From contig CANKAU010000008.1 of the NCBI GenBank assembly GCA_947479915.1, positions 1-64,000 of the forward strand: DNA of 64,000 bases, in the 5' to 3' direction. The stretch comes from Chloroflexota bacterium. GTDB lineage: Bacteria > Chloroflexota > Dehalococcoidia > UBA2979. Shown here piece after piece: positions 35,426 to 43,241 of this stretch; within the stretch, counting starts at the first letter, position 1; each line of letters starts with the position of its first letter. The notes under the pieces were generated by a model that saw nothing but the letters and a program-made list of their open reading frames with translations, was not told the DNA's origin and made no database searches. The position numbers and the translations under genes were made by a program.

Positions 35426-35597
35426 CGACGTGTCTCACTGCCTCGAGCGCGGCGACGAGGCGCGCGTGCCGCTCCGTCACGCCGCTGCGGCGCGTGAAGT
35501 TCGAGGAGATGTAGACCTCCTCGGCGGCATCGGTCGCGGCGGCGATCAGTTCGCGCCACGCTTCGAGGGGCACCGTGACAGTCGACTCGCCGGTCAT
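35418..35597 (-). CDS. Small protein inside the formate dehydrogenase operon
   Basis: A 59-residue frame starting MTGESTVTVPLEAW, largely helical (ELIAAATDAAEEVYISS, TERHARLVAALEAVRHV). It overlaps the upstream fdsB-like gene by ATGA and the downstream fdsA-like gene by 8 bases, so it is almost certainly translated. It occupies the place of FdsD, the small delta subunit, but I see no clear similarity to FdsD. It may be an assembly factor or accessory subunit. Confidence 0.65.
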   Translation of the reverse strand: MTGESTVTVPLEAWRELIAAATDAAEEVYISSNFTRRSGVTERHARLVAALEAVRHVDA

Positions 35598-37078
35598 CGC
35601 GACGCCTCGGTCGGGTCGGTCACTTCGAACGCATCCGGGAACGCGGCGAGCGCGGAAGTCACGTGACGTCCCGCCATGCCGCCAAGGGCGCAGAGCGATG
35701 CCTCGGTCATCACCTCGATCAGCGCGTCGATGCGGTCGCGGTTCGTGGCGGGGTCGGCGAGCAACTGCACGAGGCGCTGCGTGCCCTCGCGACACGGCGT
35801 GCATTCGCCGCACGACTCGCGCGCGTTGTACGCGGCGAGGCTGCGTGTGATCGCAGCGATGTCCGCGCGAGGGCCGAGGACGACCGTACCGCCGGCGCCG
35901 AGCGTGCGCATCTCCAGCGGTGTGTCGAACTCCTCGGGCAGCACGAAGCGGCCGCTCGGCCCGCCGAGGAGCAGCGCCTGCACGCGCGCGGGCGCCACGC
36001 CCGCCATCGCCAGGACGCTGGCCCACGTCATGTTGCCGTCCACCGGCACCTCGTACAGGCCGGGGCGGGGCACGTCGCCGGATAGCGGAAGCAACTTCGT
36101 CGGGGGCGGCGGGCTGTCGAAGATCGTGGTGACGGCGCAGAGCGTCTCGGCGTTGTTGATCAGCGTGGGGCGCCCCCACAGCCCTGAGTCGGTGGCGAAC
36201 GGTGGTTTGAAGCGCGGGACGGGTCGTTCGCCCTCGATCGAGTTGAGGATCACCGACTCCTCCCCGCAAACGTAGCCGCCTGCGCCGGATCGCACTTCAA
36301 TCGTCACGGGGTCGCCGCCGAACGCTGTGCCGTCCAGGATGCCCGCGGCGGCTGCGTCCGCGAGCGCGCGCTCGAACGCGTCGCGCCCGTTCCGCGCCTG
36401 CCCGTTGATGTAGACATATGCCTCGTGAATGCCCGTGGCACGGCAGGCGATCAGCATGCCCTCGACGAGTCGGTGCGGGTCCCCTTCCAGCAGATGACGG
36501 TCCTTGAAGACGCCCGGCTCGCCCTCCTCGGCGTTCACGACCAGCACCTTCTCCGGGTGCTCGTGCGCCGCGAGGAGGCCCCACTTCGTCGCGACGGGGA
36601 AGTGCGCGCCGCCTCGGCCGGTCAGTCCGACGCCGCGCAGGACCTCGAGGATCCGCGCGGGCTGCAACATCGCGGCGACGGCGTACGCGCCGTAGCCGCC
36701 GCGCGTGAGGACGTCCGTCAGGGAGCCGTCGTTGCGACCGAGGCGGACGGTCAGCCCGGCCTCGCCGCTGCCCGCTTGCGGTTCATCGCATTCGCCGCGC
36801 ACGCATGCCGCCAGTTCGTCGGGGACGCCTCGATCGAGGCGCGCGAAGCGGTGGCGATGCCCGGGACGCACGACCGTCGCCGCGGGCGCGGCCCAGCACG
36901 CGCCGTCACACGCGGCGTCCGCCACCGGTGCGCCGACGTCCAGGGTGATCGCGGCGGCATCGACGGCGTCGCCGCACGTGCCGCGATGCCGCAGGACGTG
37001 CACCTCGACCTCGCCGGGGGGCGCGCCGAGCGCGTCGTGCAGACGCCGGAGCGCTTGGGTCGGTGTAGGCCCGATCAC
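35594..37078 (-). CDS. fdsB: Formate dehydrogenase beta subunit (NuoF-like)
   Basis: A 494-residue NADH-binding flavoprotein subunit. The N-terminal 120 residues look like a thioredoxin-fold [2Fe-2S] domain (Cys in HRGTCGDA, CDGACWAAP). Then comes the NuoF core: FMN site GLTGRGGAHFPVATKW and EEGEPGVFKDRHLLEGDPH, NADH site GGYVCGEESVILNSIEGERP, and the C-terminal [4Fe-4S] motif SCGECTPCREGTQRL. It passes electrons from the alpha subunit to NAD+. The GTG start at 37078 overlaps the upstream fdsG-like stop (GTGA); an open frame extends further upstream but belongs to no conserved domain. Confidence 0.92.
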   Translation of the reverse strand: MIGPTPTQALRRLHDALGAPPGEVEVHVLRHRGTCGDAVDAAAITLDVGAPVADAACDGACWAAPAATVVRPGHRHRFARLDRGVPDELAACVRGECDEPQAGSGEAGLTVRLGRNDGSLTDVLTRGGYGAYAVAAMLQPARILEVLRGVGLTGRGGAHFPVATKWGLLAAHEHPEKVLVVNAEEGEPGVFKDRHLLEGDPHRLVEGMLIACRATGIHEAYVYINGQARNGRDAFERALADAAAAGILDGTAFGGDPVTIEVRSGAGGYVCGEESVILNSIEGERPVPRFKPPFATDSGLWGRPTLINNAETLCAVTTIFDSPPPPTKLLPLSGDVPRPGLYEVPVDGNMTWASVLAMAGVAPARVQALLLGGPSGRFVLPEEFDTPLEMRTLGAGGTVVLGPRADIAAITRSLAAYNARESCGECTPCREGTQRLVQLLADPATNRDRIDALIEVMTEASLCALGGMAGRHVTSALAAFPDAFEVTDPTEASR

Positions 37079-37554
37079 GTTGAGGCTCTCTCGGTCGCGG
37101 CGTCGAGGATGCGGGACGGGGTGACGCGCCCGTGCAGGCGCTCGGCGTCGTCCACGGCGACGGGGGCGAGGGCGCACAGGAACTGGCAGTCGATCTCCAG
37201 CGCGTGGCCCGGGAGCGCCTCGCTCACCGCGTCGAGCAGGGCACGCCCACCCGCGAGGTCGCAGGAGACGCCGGTGCACACGTGCCACGTCCCGGGTGTC
37301 GGCCGCTCCAGCAGTAACTCCGAGTAGCCGGTCGCCGTGGCGTAGACCTCGGACACCGGCACGCGGATATGAGCGGCGGCGTGCTCGATCGCGGCGCGCG
37401 GCAGCCAGCCGAGCGCGTGCTGCGCGACGAGGAGCGCGGGCAGCAGCTGGTCGCGGCGGCGCGGCAGCGCATCGACGGATCGGAGCGCCCACTGGAGGCG
37501 CTCGGCGTCCGCGGGCGCGGCGGAGTCGTACGGGGCTGATTGCGAAGCCGGCAT
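37075..37554 (-). CDS. fdsG: Formate dehydrogenase gamma subunit (NuoE-like)
   Basis: A 159-residue thioredoxin-fold [2Fe-2S] protein. The four ligands are visible as VCTGVSC and CQFLC, the NuoE pattern. The helical N-terminus (LLPALLVAQHALGWLPRAAI) is typical. It is the first subunit of the formate dehydrogenase operon and overlaps fdsB by GTGA. A TACAAT box lies 6 bases before the ATG. The MOSC gene ends 38 bp upstream on the same strand. Confidence 0.92.
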   Translation of the reverse strand: MPASQSAPYDSAAPADAERLQWALRSVDALPRRRDQLLPALLVAQHALGWLPRAAIEHAAAHIRVPVSEVYATATGYSELLLERPTPGTWHVCTGVSCDLAGGRALLDAVSEALPGHALEIDCQFLCALAPVAVDDAERLHGRVTPSRILDAATERAST

Positions 37555-37566
37555 CTCCGGATTGTA
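37555..37566 (-). promoter_or_regulatory. Leaderless-type -10 box of the formate dehydrogenase operon
   Basis: TACAAT on the minus strand (37561-37566) lies 6 bases before ATG 37554, giving the operon its own promoter separate from the MOSC gene. Confidence 0.55.
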
Positions 37567-37592
37567 GGCCTGCGCGGTTGCCTCGATGCGGT

Positions 37593-38411
37593 CTAGCCGA
37601 GGATCTCGACGCCGTCGCCGAGGCGCACCTCGCCGCCGTTACGCGGGAACATGTGCACGGCAAACGAGGGGCGCTCGTGGCCGAAGGCGTTCACCAGCGT
37701 GGTCATGACCTCGCGGTCGCGGACGCCCTCGCTGGGGCTGGCGTGGGTGGCAAGGCAGCGCACGGCCGGGCGGAGCACGTCGAACGTCACCTCGCCGATG
37801 CGAACGGCGCGATCCACCCACCCGAACTCATCCCACGCGTCCAGCCCGTCCAGCACGATGTTCGAGCGGAACCGGCGCTCATCGAGCGTCTCGTCGCCCA
37901 GCGCGCCCGCGAGCGCTGCGAGGCTGCCCCGGCCGTGCAGCGTGACGTTGCCCGTGAAGTTGTCCTGGTAGCGCGCGGTCACCCCGTCCCCGATGAGCTG
38001 GAGCGGCAGTCGCCCGGGCCGCTCGAGGTCAGGGTGCTCCTCCTGCGAGCGCGCGAAGTCCGCGACTGCCGCCGCAAGCCGCACGCGGCCGCCCTCGTCG
38101 AGCGCGTCCTCGACCAGCAGCGCGCCGTCGAGCTGGATGGAGATGCGACGGGCTGCCTCGTCGTACTGCAGGTCGAGGCGGGCGAGCGCGGGTGTGTTCA
38201 CCAGCGCCAGCATGTTGACCTTCGGCCACCAGTCGGCACCCGCGGCCTGCTGGGGCGCCTCGGCGGGCGCGTCGCCCAGGCGGAACGCGAGCACGCGGTC
38301 GCCCTCCACCCGGCCGTCCGCGCGCACCACAAGCGACTCGCGCGACTCGGGGGTGAACCCCTTCACGGGATGGCGATAAAGGGCGACGACGCGAGGGGCG
38401 TGGTTGGTCAT
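37593..38411 (-). CDS. MOSC-domain protein (YcbX/mARC-like)
   Basis: A 272-residue protein with an N-terminal MOSC_N beta-barrel (VVALYRHPVKGFTPESRES) and a C-terminal MOSC domain (FRSNIVLDGLDAWDEFGW, then RPAVRCLATHASP with the conserved Cys). MOSC proteins bind molybdenum cofactor or carry sulfur for it. It sits directly upstream of a Mo-dependent formate dehydrogenase operon on the same strand, which suggests a role in cofactor handling, but a separate mARC-type reductase is equally possible. TAGACT 7 bases before the ATG suggests a leaderless transcript. Confidence 0.87.
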   Translation of the reverse strand: MTNHAPRVVALYRHPVKGFTPESRESLVVRADGRVEGDRVLAFRLGDAPAEAPQQAAGADWWPKVNMLALVNTPALARLDLQYDEAARRISIQLDGALLVEDALDEGGRVRLAAAVADFARSQEEHPDLERPGRLPLQLIGDGVTARYQDNFTGNVTLHGRGSLAALAGALGDETLDERRFRSNIVLDGLDAWDEFGWVDRAVRIGEVTFDVLRPAVRCLATHASPSEGVRDREVMTTLVNAFGHERPSFAVHMFPRNGGEVRLGDGVEILG

Positions 38412-38472
38412 GCGCGGGAGTCTACGCCCGGCGGCGCACGCGTATACCCCTGCGCTCGCGTACCCTCGTGGC
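38412..38472. promoter_or_regulatory. Divergent leaderless-type promoters
   Basis: Minus strand: TAGACT (38419-38424), 7 bases before ATG 38411. Plus strand: TACCCT (38461-38466), 6 bases before ATG 38473. The gap is 61 bp. Confidence 0.5.
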
Positions 38473-39237
38473 ATGACGAACGAGCGACAGGATGCACCGG
38501 AGCGCATGTTCGAGGCGGGCGCGGACCGCGCCGGCTACGTGCGCGAGATGTTCGGCGAGATCTCCGGGCGCTACGACCTGATGAACCGCGTGATGACCGT
38601 CGGCCAGGATCTCCGTTGGCGGCGCCGGCTGGCGAAGGCCGTGGTGCGCGCGGGCGACACCGTCGCCGACCTCGGTAGCGGGACCGGCGACCTCGCCTTC
38701 GCGTGCCTCGAGGCGGGCGCCGCCCGCGTCGTCGGCCTCGACGTCGCGGGACCGATGCTTCTGCGCGCACGCCGCAAGGGACGCGACATCTCGCCGCACG
38801 CCGGTTTCGGCCTCGGCGACGCGACGTGCCTGCCGCTGCCCGACGCCTCGGTGGACGTGTGGTGCTCGGCGTTCATGGTGCGCAACGTGCCGGACCTGGA
38901 CGTCGCGCTGCGCGAGGCGTTCCGGGTGCTGCGCCCGGGCGGTCGCCTCGCCGTCCTCGAGATCCCGAAGATGGACGAGGGGCTGCTGCGACCGTTCGCG
39001 CGCTTCCACTTCAACCGTGTGGTGCCGCTGCTCGGGCGGCTCATCTCCGGCCACCGCAGCGCGTACACGTACCTGCCGCTGTCGGTCGATCACTTCCTGA
39101 CGCCGCGTGAGCTGACCGCCCACCTCGTCGGCCTCGGGTTCGAGGTGACAGAGGTACGGATGCTCATGTTCGGCACGGTGGCGATGCACGTCGCGCGGAA
39201 GCCGCTCGTCGGCGAGACCCGACCGAGGATGCGCTAG
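38473..39237 (+). CDS. UbiE/MenG-type SAM methyltransferase
   Basis: A 254-residue class I methyltransferase. The UbiE signature start is clear (MFGEISGRYDLMNRVMTVGQ), followed by SAM motif I (VADLGSGTGDLAF), VVGLDVAGPML, the CSAFMVRNVPDLDVALREAF segment and LRPGGRLAVLEIPK. This family C-methylates demethylmenaquinone or ubiquinone precursors. No other quinone genes are adjacent, so menaquinone methylation is likely but unproven. ATG 38473 follows TACCCT by 6 bases. Confidence 0.88.
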   Translation: MTNERQDAPERMFEAGADRAGYVREMFGEISGRYDLMNRVMTVGQDLRWRRRLAKAVVRAGDTVADLGSGTGDLAFACLEAGAARVVGLDVAGPMLLRARRKGRDISPHAGFGLGDATCLPLPDASVDVWCSAFMVRNVPDLDVALREAFRVLRPGGRLAVLEIPKMDEGLLRPFARFHFNRVVPLLGRLISGHRSAYTYLPLSVDHFLTPRELTAHLVGLGFEVTEVRMLMFGTVAMHVARKPLVGETRPRMR

Positions 39238-39293
39238 CGCCTCGCGGTGCCGTTCGGACGCCGCTCGCTGCGGCTGCGGGCTCCTCGACCGAA

Positions 39294-39761
39294 CTACGTG
39301 AGGCGGACGTCGCCGAGCGGGGTGCGAGGCACGTCCTGGTGGGCGTTGACCATGTGCCGCGCGAGCGGGCCGAGGTCGGCGAAGACCTCCGCCATCTCCT
39401 GCTCGCCCACGCCGACGGCGCGGAACGCCTCGCCCATGTGTCGAAGCCAGAGGCCCGCCATTCGCTCGTCGATGACGAACGGGAAGTGGCGCATCCGCAG
39501 GCGCGGGTGCCCGTACTGCTCGCTGTAGCGTGGCTCGCCACCCAGCCACTGCTCCATGAACAGCGCCTGCTTTTCGCGACCCGCGCGCAGATCCTCGGGG
39601 AACAGCGCGCGCAGTTCCGCGTCCGCCTCGACGAGGTCGTAGAACGCCTCGACGATGCGCTCGATCACTTCGCGGCCACCGATGCGGTCGAGGAGCGCGG
39701 GCTGACGCTGCGCGGGCGCGCGGCCGGCGGGCGGGGAGCCGGGGATGGGCTGTTCGTTCAC
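39294..39761 (-). CDS. Truncated hemoglobin, group II
   Basis: A 155-residue globin of the short 2-on-2 type. Visible: LLDRIGGREVIERIVEAFYD, the LRALFPEDL turn, QWLGGEPRYSEQYGHPRLR and the proximal His region MRHFPFVIDERMAGLWLRHM with the group II Trp. Such proteins bind O2, NO or peroxide. A Pro-rich N-terminal extension of about 20 residues is extra. The start is GTG 39761, 6 bases after TACACT on the minus strand. It is divergent from the redoxin/selenoprotein gene, a possible redox-stress pairing. Confidence 0.92.
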   Translation of the reverse strand: MNEQPIPGSPPAGRAPAQRQPALLDRIGGREVIERIVEAFYDLVEADAELRALFPEDLRAGREKQALFMEQWLGGEPRYSEQYGHPRLRMRHFPFVIDERMAGLWLRHMGEAFRAVGVGEQEMAEVFADLGPLARHMVNAHQDVPRTPLGDVRLT

Positions 39762-39832
39762 GGTTCCAGTGTATCGAGGCTGCTAGGATGATGCCCGATG
39801 CCAGTGCACCACCCGCGCCCCGAGGGCCCTCG
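39762..39832. promoter_or_regulatory. Divergent promoter region: hemoglobin and putative selenoprotein
   Basis: Minus strand: TACACT (39768-39773), 6 bases before GTG 39761. Plus strand: TAGGAT (39784-39789), 8 bases before an ATG at 39798 that opens a 12-codon upstream ORF. The two -10 boxes are only 10 bases apart, so the two promoters could compete. Confidence 0.5.
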
Positions 39833-39836
39833 ATGA
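39798..39836 (+). CDS. Possible 12-residue leader peptide (uORF)
   Basis: ATG 39798 opens [12 protein letters not shown] and its TGA (39834-39836) overlaps the ATG at 39833 as ATGA. TAGGAT lies 8 bases upstream of 39798, so the mRNA would start near this ATG. The layout suggests translational coupling to the selenoprotein gene. It is too short for composition to prove coding. Confidence 0.3.
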   Translation: MPVHHPRPEGPR

Positions 39837-40903
39837 CCAACGACGCACCGAAGGAGCTCGCGCCGAACTTCCGGTACCCGGAGAGCGGTGACTTCCCCAC
39901 GGGGCCAGAGGTCGGCGAGATGCTGCCGGACTTCACGCTGATGGATCAGCACGGCCGGCCGGTGAACTTCACCGCCGAGCGCGCAGGCCAGCGCGCGCTG
40001 GTGGTGTTCCACCGCTCCGCTCGCTGGTGACCGTTCTGCCGCACGCAGCTCGTGCAGCTGCAACAGAACCTGCCCACCTTCACCGCCGCGGGGATCAAGG
40101 TCTTCGCGATCTCGTATGACCCGGTGGAGGTGCTCGCGAAGTTCGCGGGCGAGTTCGGTATCACCTACCCGCTGCTGTACGATCAGGGCTCCGTGGTGAT
40201 GAAGCGCTACGGCATCCTCAACACGATGATCCGTCCCGAGGAGACCGAGTACTACGGCCTCCCGTACCCCGGCACGTACGCCGTGGGCGAGGACGGACGC
40301 GTCACGGAGAAGTCGTTCTTCCGCTACTACCGCGTTCGCCCCTCTGCGCAGTCGATGCTGAAAGACATGTTCGACGTGGACTTCGACGCCGGCGGTGACC
40401 CGCACGTCGAGGCGGCGGGCGAGGGTGTGCAGGTGTCCGCCGTCCTGGCCTCGGACGCGCTCCTGTTCATGCAGCGCGACCCGCTCTACGTGCGCCTCGC
40501 GCTCGACCCCGGGCTGCACATCTACCGCGGGCCCGTGCCGGAGGGCTTCGTCGCGACCGAGGTGACCGTCACCGGCCCCGACGGGCTGGTGGTCGACGCG
40601 CCGGTCACCCCGGAGGGCCACCCGTTCCGCGTGCAGGGCATCCCGCACGACTTCGAGGTGTTGGACGGCAACGTGGAGATCGAGGTGCCCATTTCGTGGA
40701 CGCAGCCGGACAACGCGCCGGATGCCGCTACCCACGTGCCGCTGGAGATCACCGTGCGCTACCAGGCCTGCGACGAGCAGCAGTGCTTCATCCCTCGCAC
40801 CGTGGCGATGCACCTCGACGTGCCGGTGGGCCGCCTGTTCCGTGCGATGCCTGCCGGGGCGCCGCCGCCCCCGCCGCCATCCGGCGACCCGCCGAAGGGA
40901 TAA
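39833..40903 (+). CDS. Putative selenoprotein: redoxin (U-P-F-C) fused to a DsbD-alpha-like domain
   Basis: The frame contains one TGA at 40028-40030 and is otherwise open for 356 residues. The text around it is VVFHRSARW-(TGA)-PFCRTQL; in related peroxiredoxin-like proteins this place is W-C-P-F-C. The TGA therefore stands at the first redox Cys (position 66 here), with the second Cys at 69. The thioredoxin fold continues after it ([42 protein letters not shown]), so the protein is not simply truncated. A hairpin at 40033-40069 fits a bacterial SECIS. Residues about 190-330 resemble the N-terminal domain of DsbD, with a Cys pair C313/C318 ([10 protein letters not shown]). A Pro-rich tail ends it. 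Alternative start: 39788. Alternatives to Sec are a nonsense mutation or sequencing error. Confidence 0.8.
40033..40069 (+). promoter_or_regulatory. SECIS-like hairpin downstream of the in-frame TGA
   Basis: Outer stem GTTCTG (40033-40038) pairs with CAGAAC (40064-40069). Inner stem GCACG (40041-40045) pairs with CGTGC (40051-40055) around the loop CAGCT. The inner stem begins 10 bases after the TGA, close to the roughly 11-base spacing known for the E. coli fdhF SECIS, and the loop contains a G. The asymmetric internal loop (2 and 8 bases) is acceptable for such elements. Confidence 0.65.
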
Positions 40904-40926
40904 CAGCCCCCTAGCACGGCACCCGG

Positions 40927-40940
40927 TACCATGCGGAACC
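40927..40940 (+). promoter_or_regulatory. Leaderless-type -10 box of purU
   Basis: TACCAT (40927-40932) lies 8 bases before ATG 40941. It gives purU its own start although it follows the selenoprotein gene by only 37 bases. Confidence 0.45.
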
Positions 40941-41810
40941 ATGAGCGCGAACGCTGCCCCCTCCGCCCGCCTGATCGTCCAGTGCCCCGATCGCCCCGGC
41001 ATCGTTGCCGCGGTGTCGCAGTTCCTGTTCCAGCACGGCGCCAACATCATGTCCGCCGACCAGTACTCGACCGCGGGTGGCGCCGGGCGCTTCTTCCTGC
41101 GCGTGGAGTTCCAGACCGACGGCCTCGACTGCACCGTCGAGGCGTTGCGCGAGACGTTCCGCACTGAGATCACGTCGCGCTTCGACATGGACTGGAAGCT
41201 GGACGCGGTGCACCGCCCGCGCGTCGCGATCCTCGCGTCGAGGACTGACCATTGCCTCCTCGAGCTGCTGTGGCGCTGGCGCGGGGGCGAGCTGCCGATC
41301 GACATCCCGGTCGTGATCTCGAACCACGAGGCGCTCCGCAAGGACGTCGAGGTATTCGGCATCCCGTTCCACGTCTTCCCGGTGACGCCGGAGACGCGGC
41401 AGCAGCAGGAGCAGGCGATCCGCGCGCTGCTGCGCGAGCAGGACATCCAGCTGGTGGTCCTCGCGCGCTACATGCAGATCTTGAGCGGCGACTTCATCGC
41501 GGAGTACCCGGCGCGGATCATCAACATCCACCACTCGTTCCTCCCCGCCTTCGCCGGCGCAGACCCCTACGGGCGCGCCTTCGAGCGCGGCGTGAAGATC
41601 ATCGGCGCGACCGCGCACTATGCGACCGAGGACCTGGACGAGGGCCCGATCATCGAGCAGGACGTGGTGCGCGTCTCGCACGGCGACACGCGCGAGAGCC
41701 TGATGCGACTCGGGCGCGAGGTGGAGCGATCCGTGCTCGCGCGCGCGGTGCAGTGGCACATCGAGGATCGCGTCTTCGTGCACGGGAACCGCACGGTCGT
41801 CTTCCACTAG
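40941..41810 (+). CDS. purU: Formyltetrahydrofolate deformylase
   Basis: A 289-residue enzyme that hydrolyses 10-formyl-THF to THF and formate. An N-terminal ACT domain ([20 protein letters not shown]) is followed by a formyltransferase-type domain with LEILSGD-like [10 protein letters not shown], the catalytic [16 protein letters not shown] and [19 protein letters not shown] with the conserved Asp. Length and motif order match PurU. The formate produced could feed the formate dehydrogenase encoded 3.4 kb away, linking C1-folate balance with NADH production. ATG 40941 is supported by the -10 box. Confidence 0.95.
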   Translation: MSANAAPSARLIVQCPDRPGIVAAVSQFLFQHGANIMSADQYSTAGGAGRFFLRVEFQTDGLDCTVEALRETFRTEITSRFDMDWKLDAVHRPRVAILASRTDHCLLELLWRWRGGELPIDIPVVISNHEALRKDVEVFGIPFHVFPVTPETRQQQEQAIRALLREQDIQLVVLARYMQILSGDFIAEYPARIINIHHSFLPAFAGADPYGRAFERGVKIIGATAHYATEDLDEGPIIEQDVVRVSHGDTRESLMRLGREVERSVLARAVQWHIEDRVFVHGNRTVVFH

Positions 41811-41852
41811 CGGCACCCACGCCTCCAACTGGAGCGAGGCCGAGGGGGGCCA

Positions 41853-43118
41853 GTGCTCACACGACCCTTCGTCGTCCTGTGGATCTCGATGCTCGTCGCC
41901 ATGGCGGGCATCTCCATGGTGTCTCCGCTGCTGCCGGTGCACGTGCAGGACGACCTCGGCGGCCCGCCGCTCGCGGTCGCGCTGTCGTTCTCCGGGCTGT
42001 CGATCGCGCAAATCATCGGCGCGCCGTTCGTCGGCCGCCTCGGTGACCTGTTCGGGCCCAAGCGGTTCATCGTCATCGGCTTCGCGATCTACGCGGCCGG
42101 TGCGCTTGGCTACCTGTTCGCGCCGACGTGGGAACTCGTGGTCTTCTTCCGCATTCTGTCGGGCGTGGGTGCCGCCGCCGTGTTCCCGATGTCGCTCGCG
42201 TACATCGGCCGGATGTCTCCGCCGGGTGGCGAGGGGCGCTACATGGGCTGGTTTGCGGTCGCCCAGACGGGCGGCTTCGGCATCGGGCCGCTGTTCGGCG
42301 GCGGTCTCCGCGACGCCTTCGGCTCCGGCGCGGCCTTCGCGACGATGGCGCTGCTGCTCGCCGGTGCCGCCCTCCTGACGCTGATCGGCCTGCCGTCCGA
42401 GCGTGCGTTCCGCCGCGAGCAGACGACCGAGGCGACCCCGCAGCCCGTGGCGGACGGCCCCGTCCCCTACCGCGTGCTGCTCCGCCGCCCCTCGGTCGTT
42501 GGCGCGACGCTACTGGTCGCGCTCCTCGGCGCGTCGTGGGGGTCGGCCTCGGCGTGGCTCGCCGTGTTCGTCATCGACAAGCAGGGGCTGGGGACGAACA
42601 GCGCGTTGTTCGCCGGGCTGCTGCTCTCCAGCCGCGGGCTGGTCAGCGCGGCGCTTCAGCCGTTCACCGGCCCGCTGGCCGACCGCCAGAGCCGCGTGAT
42701 GCTGGTGGCGACGGGCCTGCTCATTTCCGGCCTGTCGGTCCTCGCGATCCCGCTCGTGCCGAGGACGCTCGTCGACACCTCGATCCTCGGCCCGGCGATG
42801 ACGATGGCGCCGTGGGTGCTGGGGATGCTGGTGCTCGCGGGCGTCGCGGAGTCGCTGGCGACCCCGGCGCAGCAGGCGATCTTCGTGCAGATCGGGCGTC
42901 GAGGCGGCATGGGCTCGCTGATGGGCCTGAACGCGATGGGGAACGCCACGGGCTTCCTTGCCGGGTCGTTGGTAGGGGCGCTGGTGAAGGCGATGCTGGG
43001 CATCGAGGCAGTGTTCACGTTCGCCGGGGTGGTCACGATCCTCGGCATGCTCGCGTTCGTGTTCCTGATGACGCGGGAACGCGAGGGGATCGGGGCGGTT
43101 CCGGCCCCCTCGCATTGA
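41853..43118 (+). CDS. MFS transporter
   Basis: A 421-residue major facilitator permease with about 12 membrane helices. The loop 2-3 signature is visible (GRLGDLFGPKRFIVIGF), as is the central cytoplasmic loop (LPSERAFRREQTTEATPQ) before the second six-helix bundle and its own repeat (GPLADRQSRVMLV). It resembles drug/metabolite exporters, but the substrate is unknown. The start is GTG 41853 with GAGGGGGG just upstream. It lies 42 bp after purU and may be cotranscribed. Confidence 0.9.
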   Translation: MLTRPFVVLWISMLVAMAGISMVSPLLPVHVQDDLGGPPLAVALSFSGLSIAQIIGAPFVGRLGDLFGPKRFIVIGFAIYAAGALGYLFAPTWELVVFFRILSGVGAAAVFPMSLAYIGRMSPPGGEGRYMGWFAVAQTGGFGIGPLFGGGLRDAFGSGAAFATMALLLAGAALLTLIGLPSERAFRREQTTEATPQPVADGPVPYRVLLRRPSVVGATLLVALLGASWGSASAWLAVFVIDKQGLGTNSALFAGLLLSSRGLVSAALQPFTGPLADRQSRVMLVATGLLISGLSVLAIPLVPRTLVDTSILGPAMTMAPWVLGMLVLAGVAESLATPAQQAIFVQIGRRGGMGSLMGLNAMGNATGFLAGSLVGALVKAMLGIEAVFTFAGVVTILGMLAFVFLMTREREGIGAVPAPSH

Positions 43119-43132
43119 CCTGCCGAAATTGC

Positions 43133-43145
43133 TAAGATGGGTGCA
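43133..43145 (+). promoter_or_regulatory. Leaderless-type -10 box before the helicase leader ORF
   Basis: TAAGAT (43133-43138) lies 7 bases before ATG 43146. No clear -35. Confidence 0.45.
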
Positions 43146-43241
43146 ATGATTCCCATCGCCGCGACGTCTGCGCGCGGATCCATCGACCTACCACGTACGG
43201 AACAACACATGACCTCCTCCCACACCGGGGCTGCCCGGTGA
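43146..43241 (+). CDS. Possible 31-residue leader peptide coupled to the DEAD-box helicase
   Basis: ATG 43146 opens a 31-codon frame (MIPIAATSARGSIDLP...) whose TGA overlaps the helicase GTG start as GTGA. The helicase start itself has no ribosome-binding sequence, so coupling through this leader would explain how it is translated. Coding character is not provable at this length. Confidence 0.35.
   Translation: MIPIAATSARGSIDLPRTEQHMTSSHTGAAR

Noticed and set aside
39788-40030. Reading the redoxin gene as a pseudogene or as two separate genes (ending at 40030, restarting at 40052)
   Set aside because: Both parts are in the same frame, join at the exact redox Cys, and the second part would lack the start of its fold and has no ribosome site at 40052. 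A nonsense mutation remains possible and is noted in the finding.
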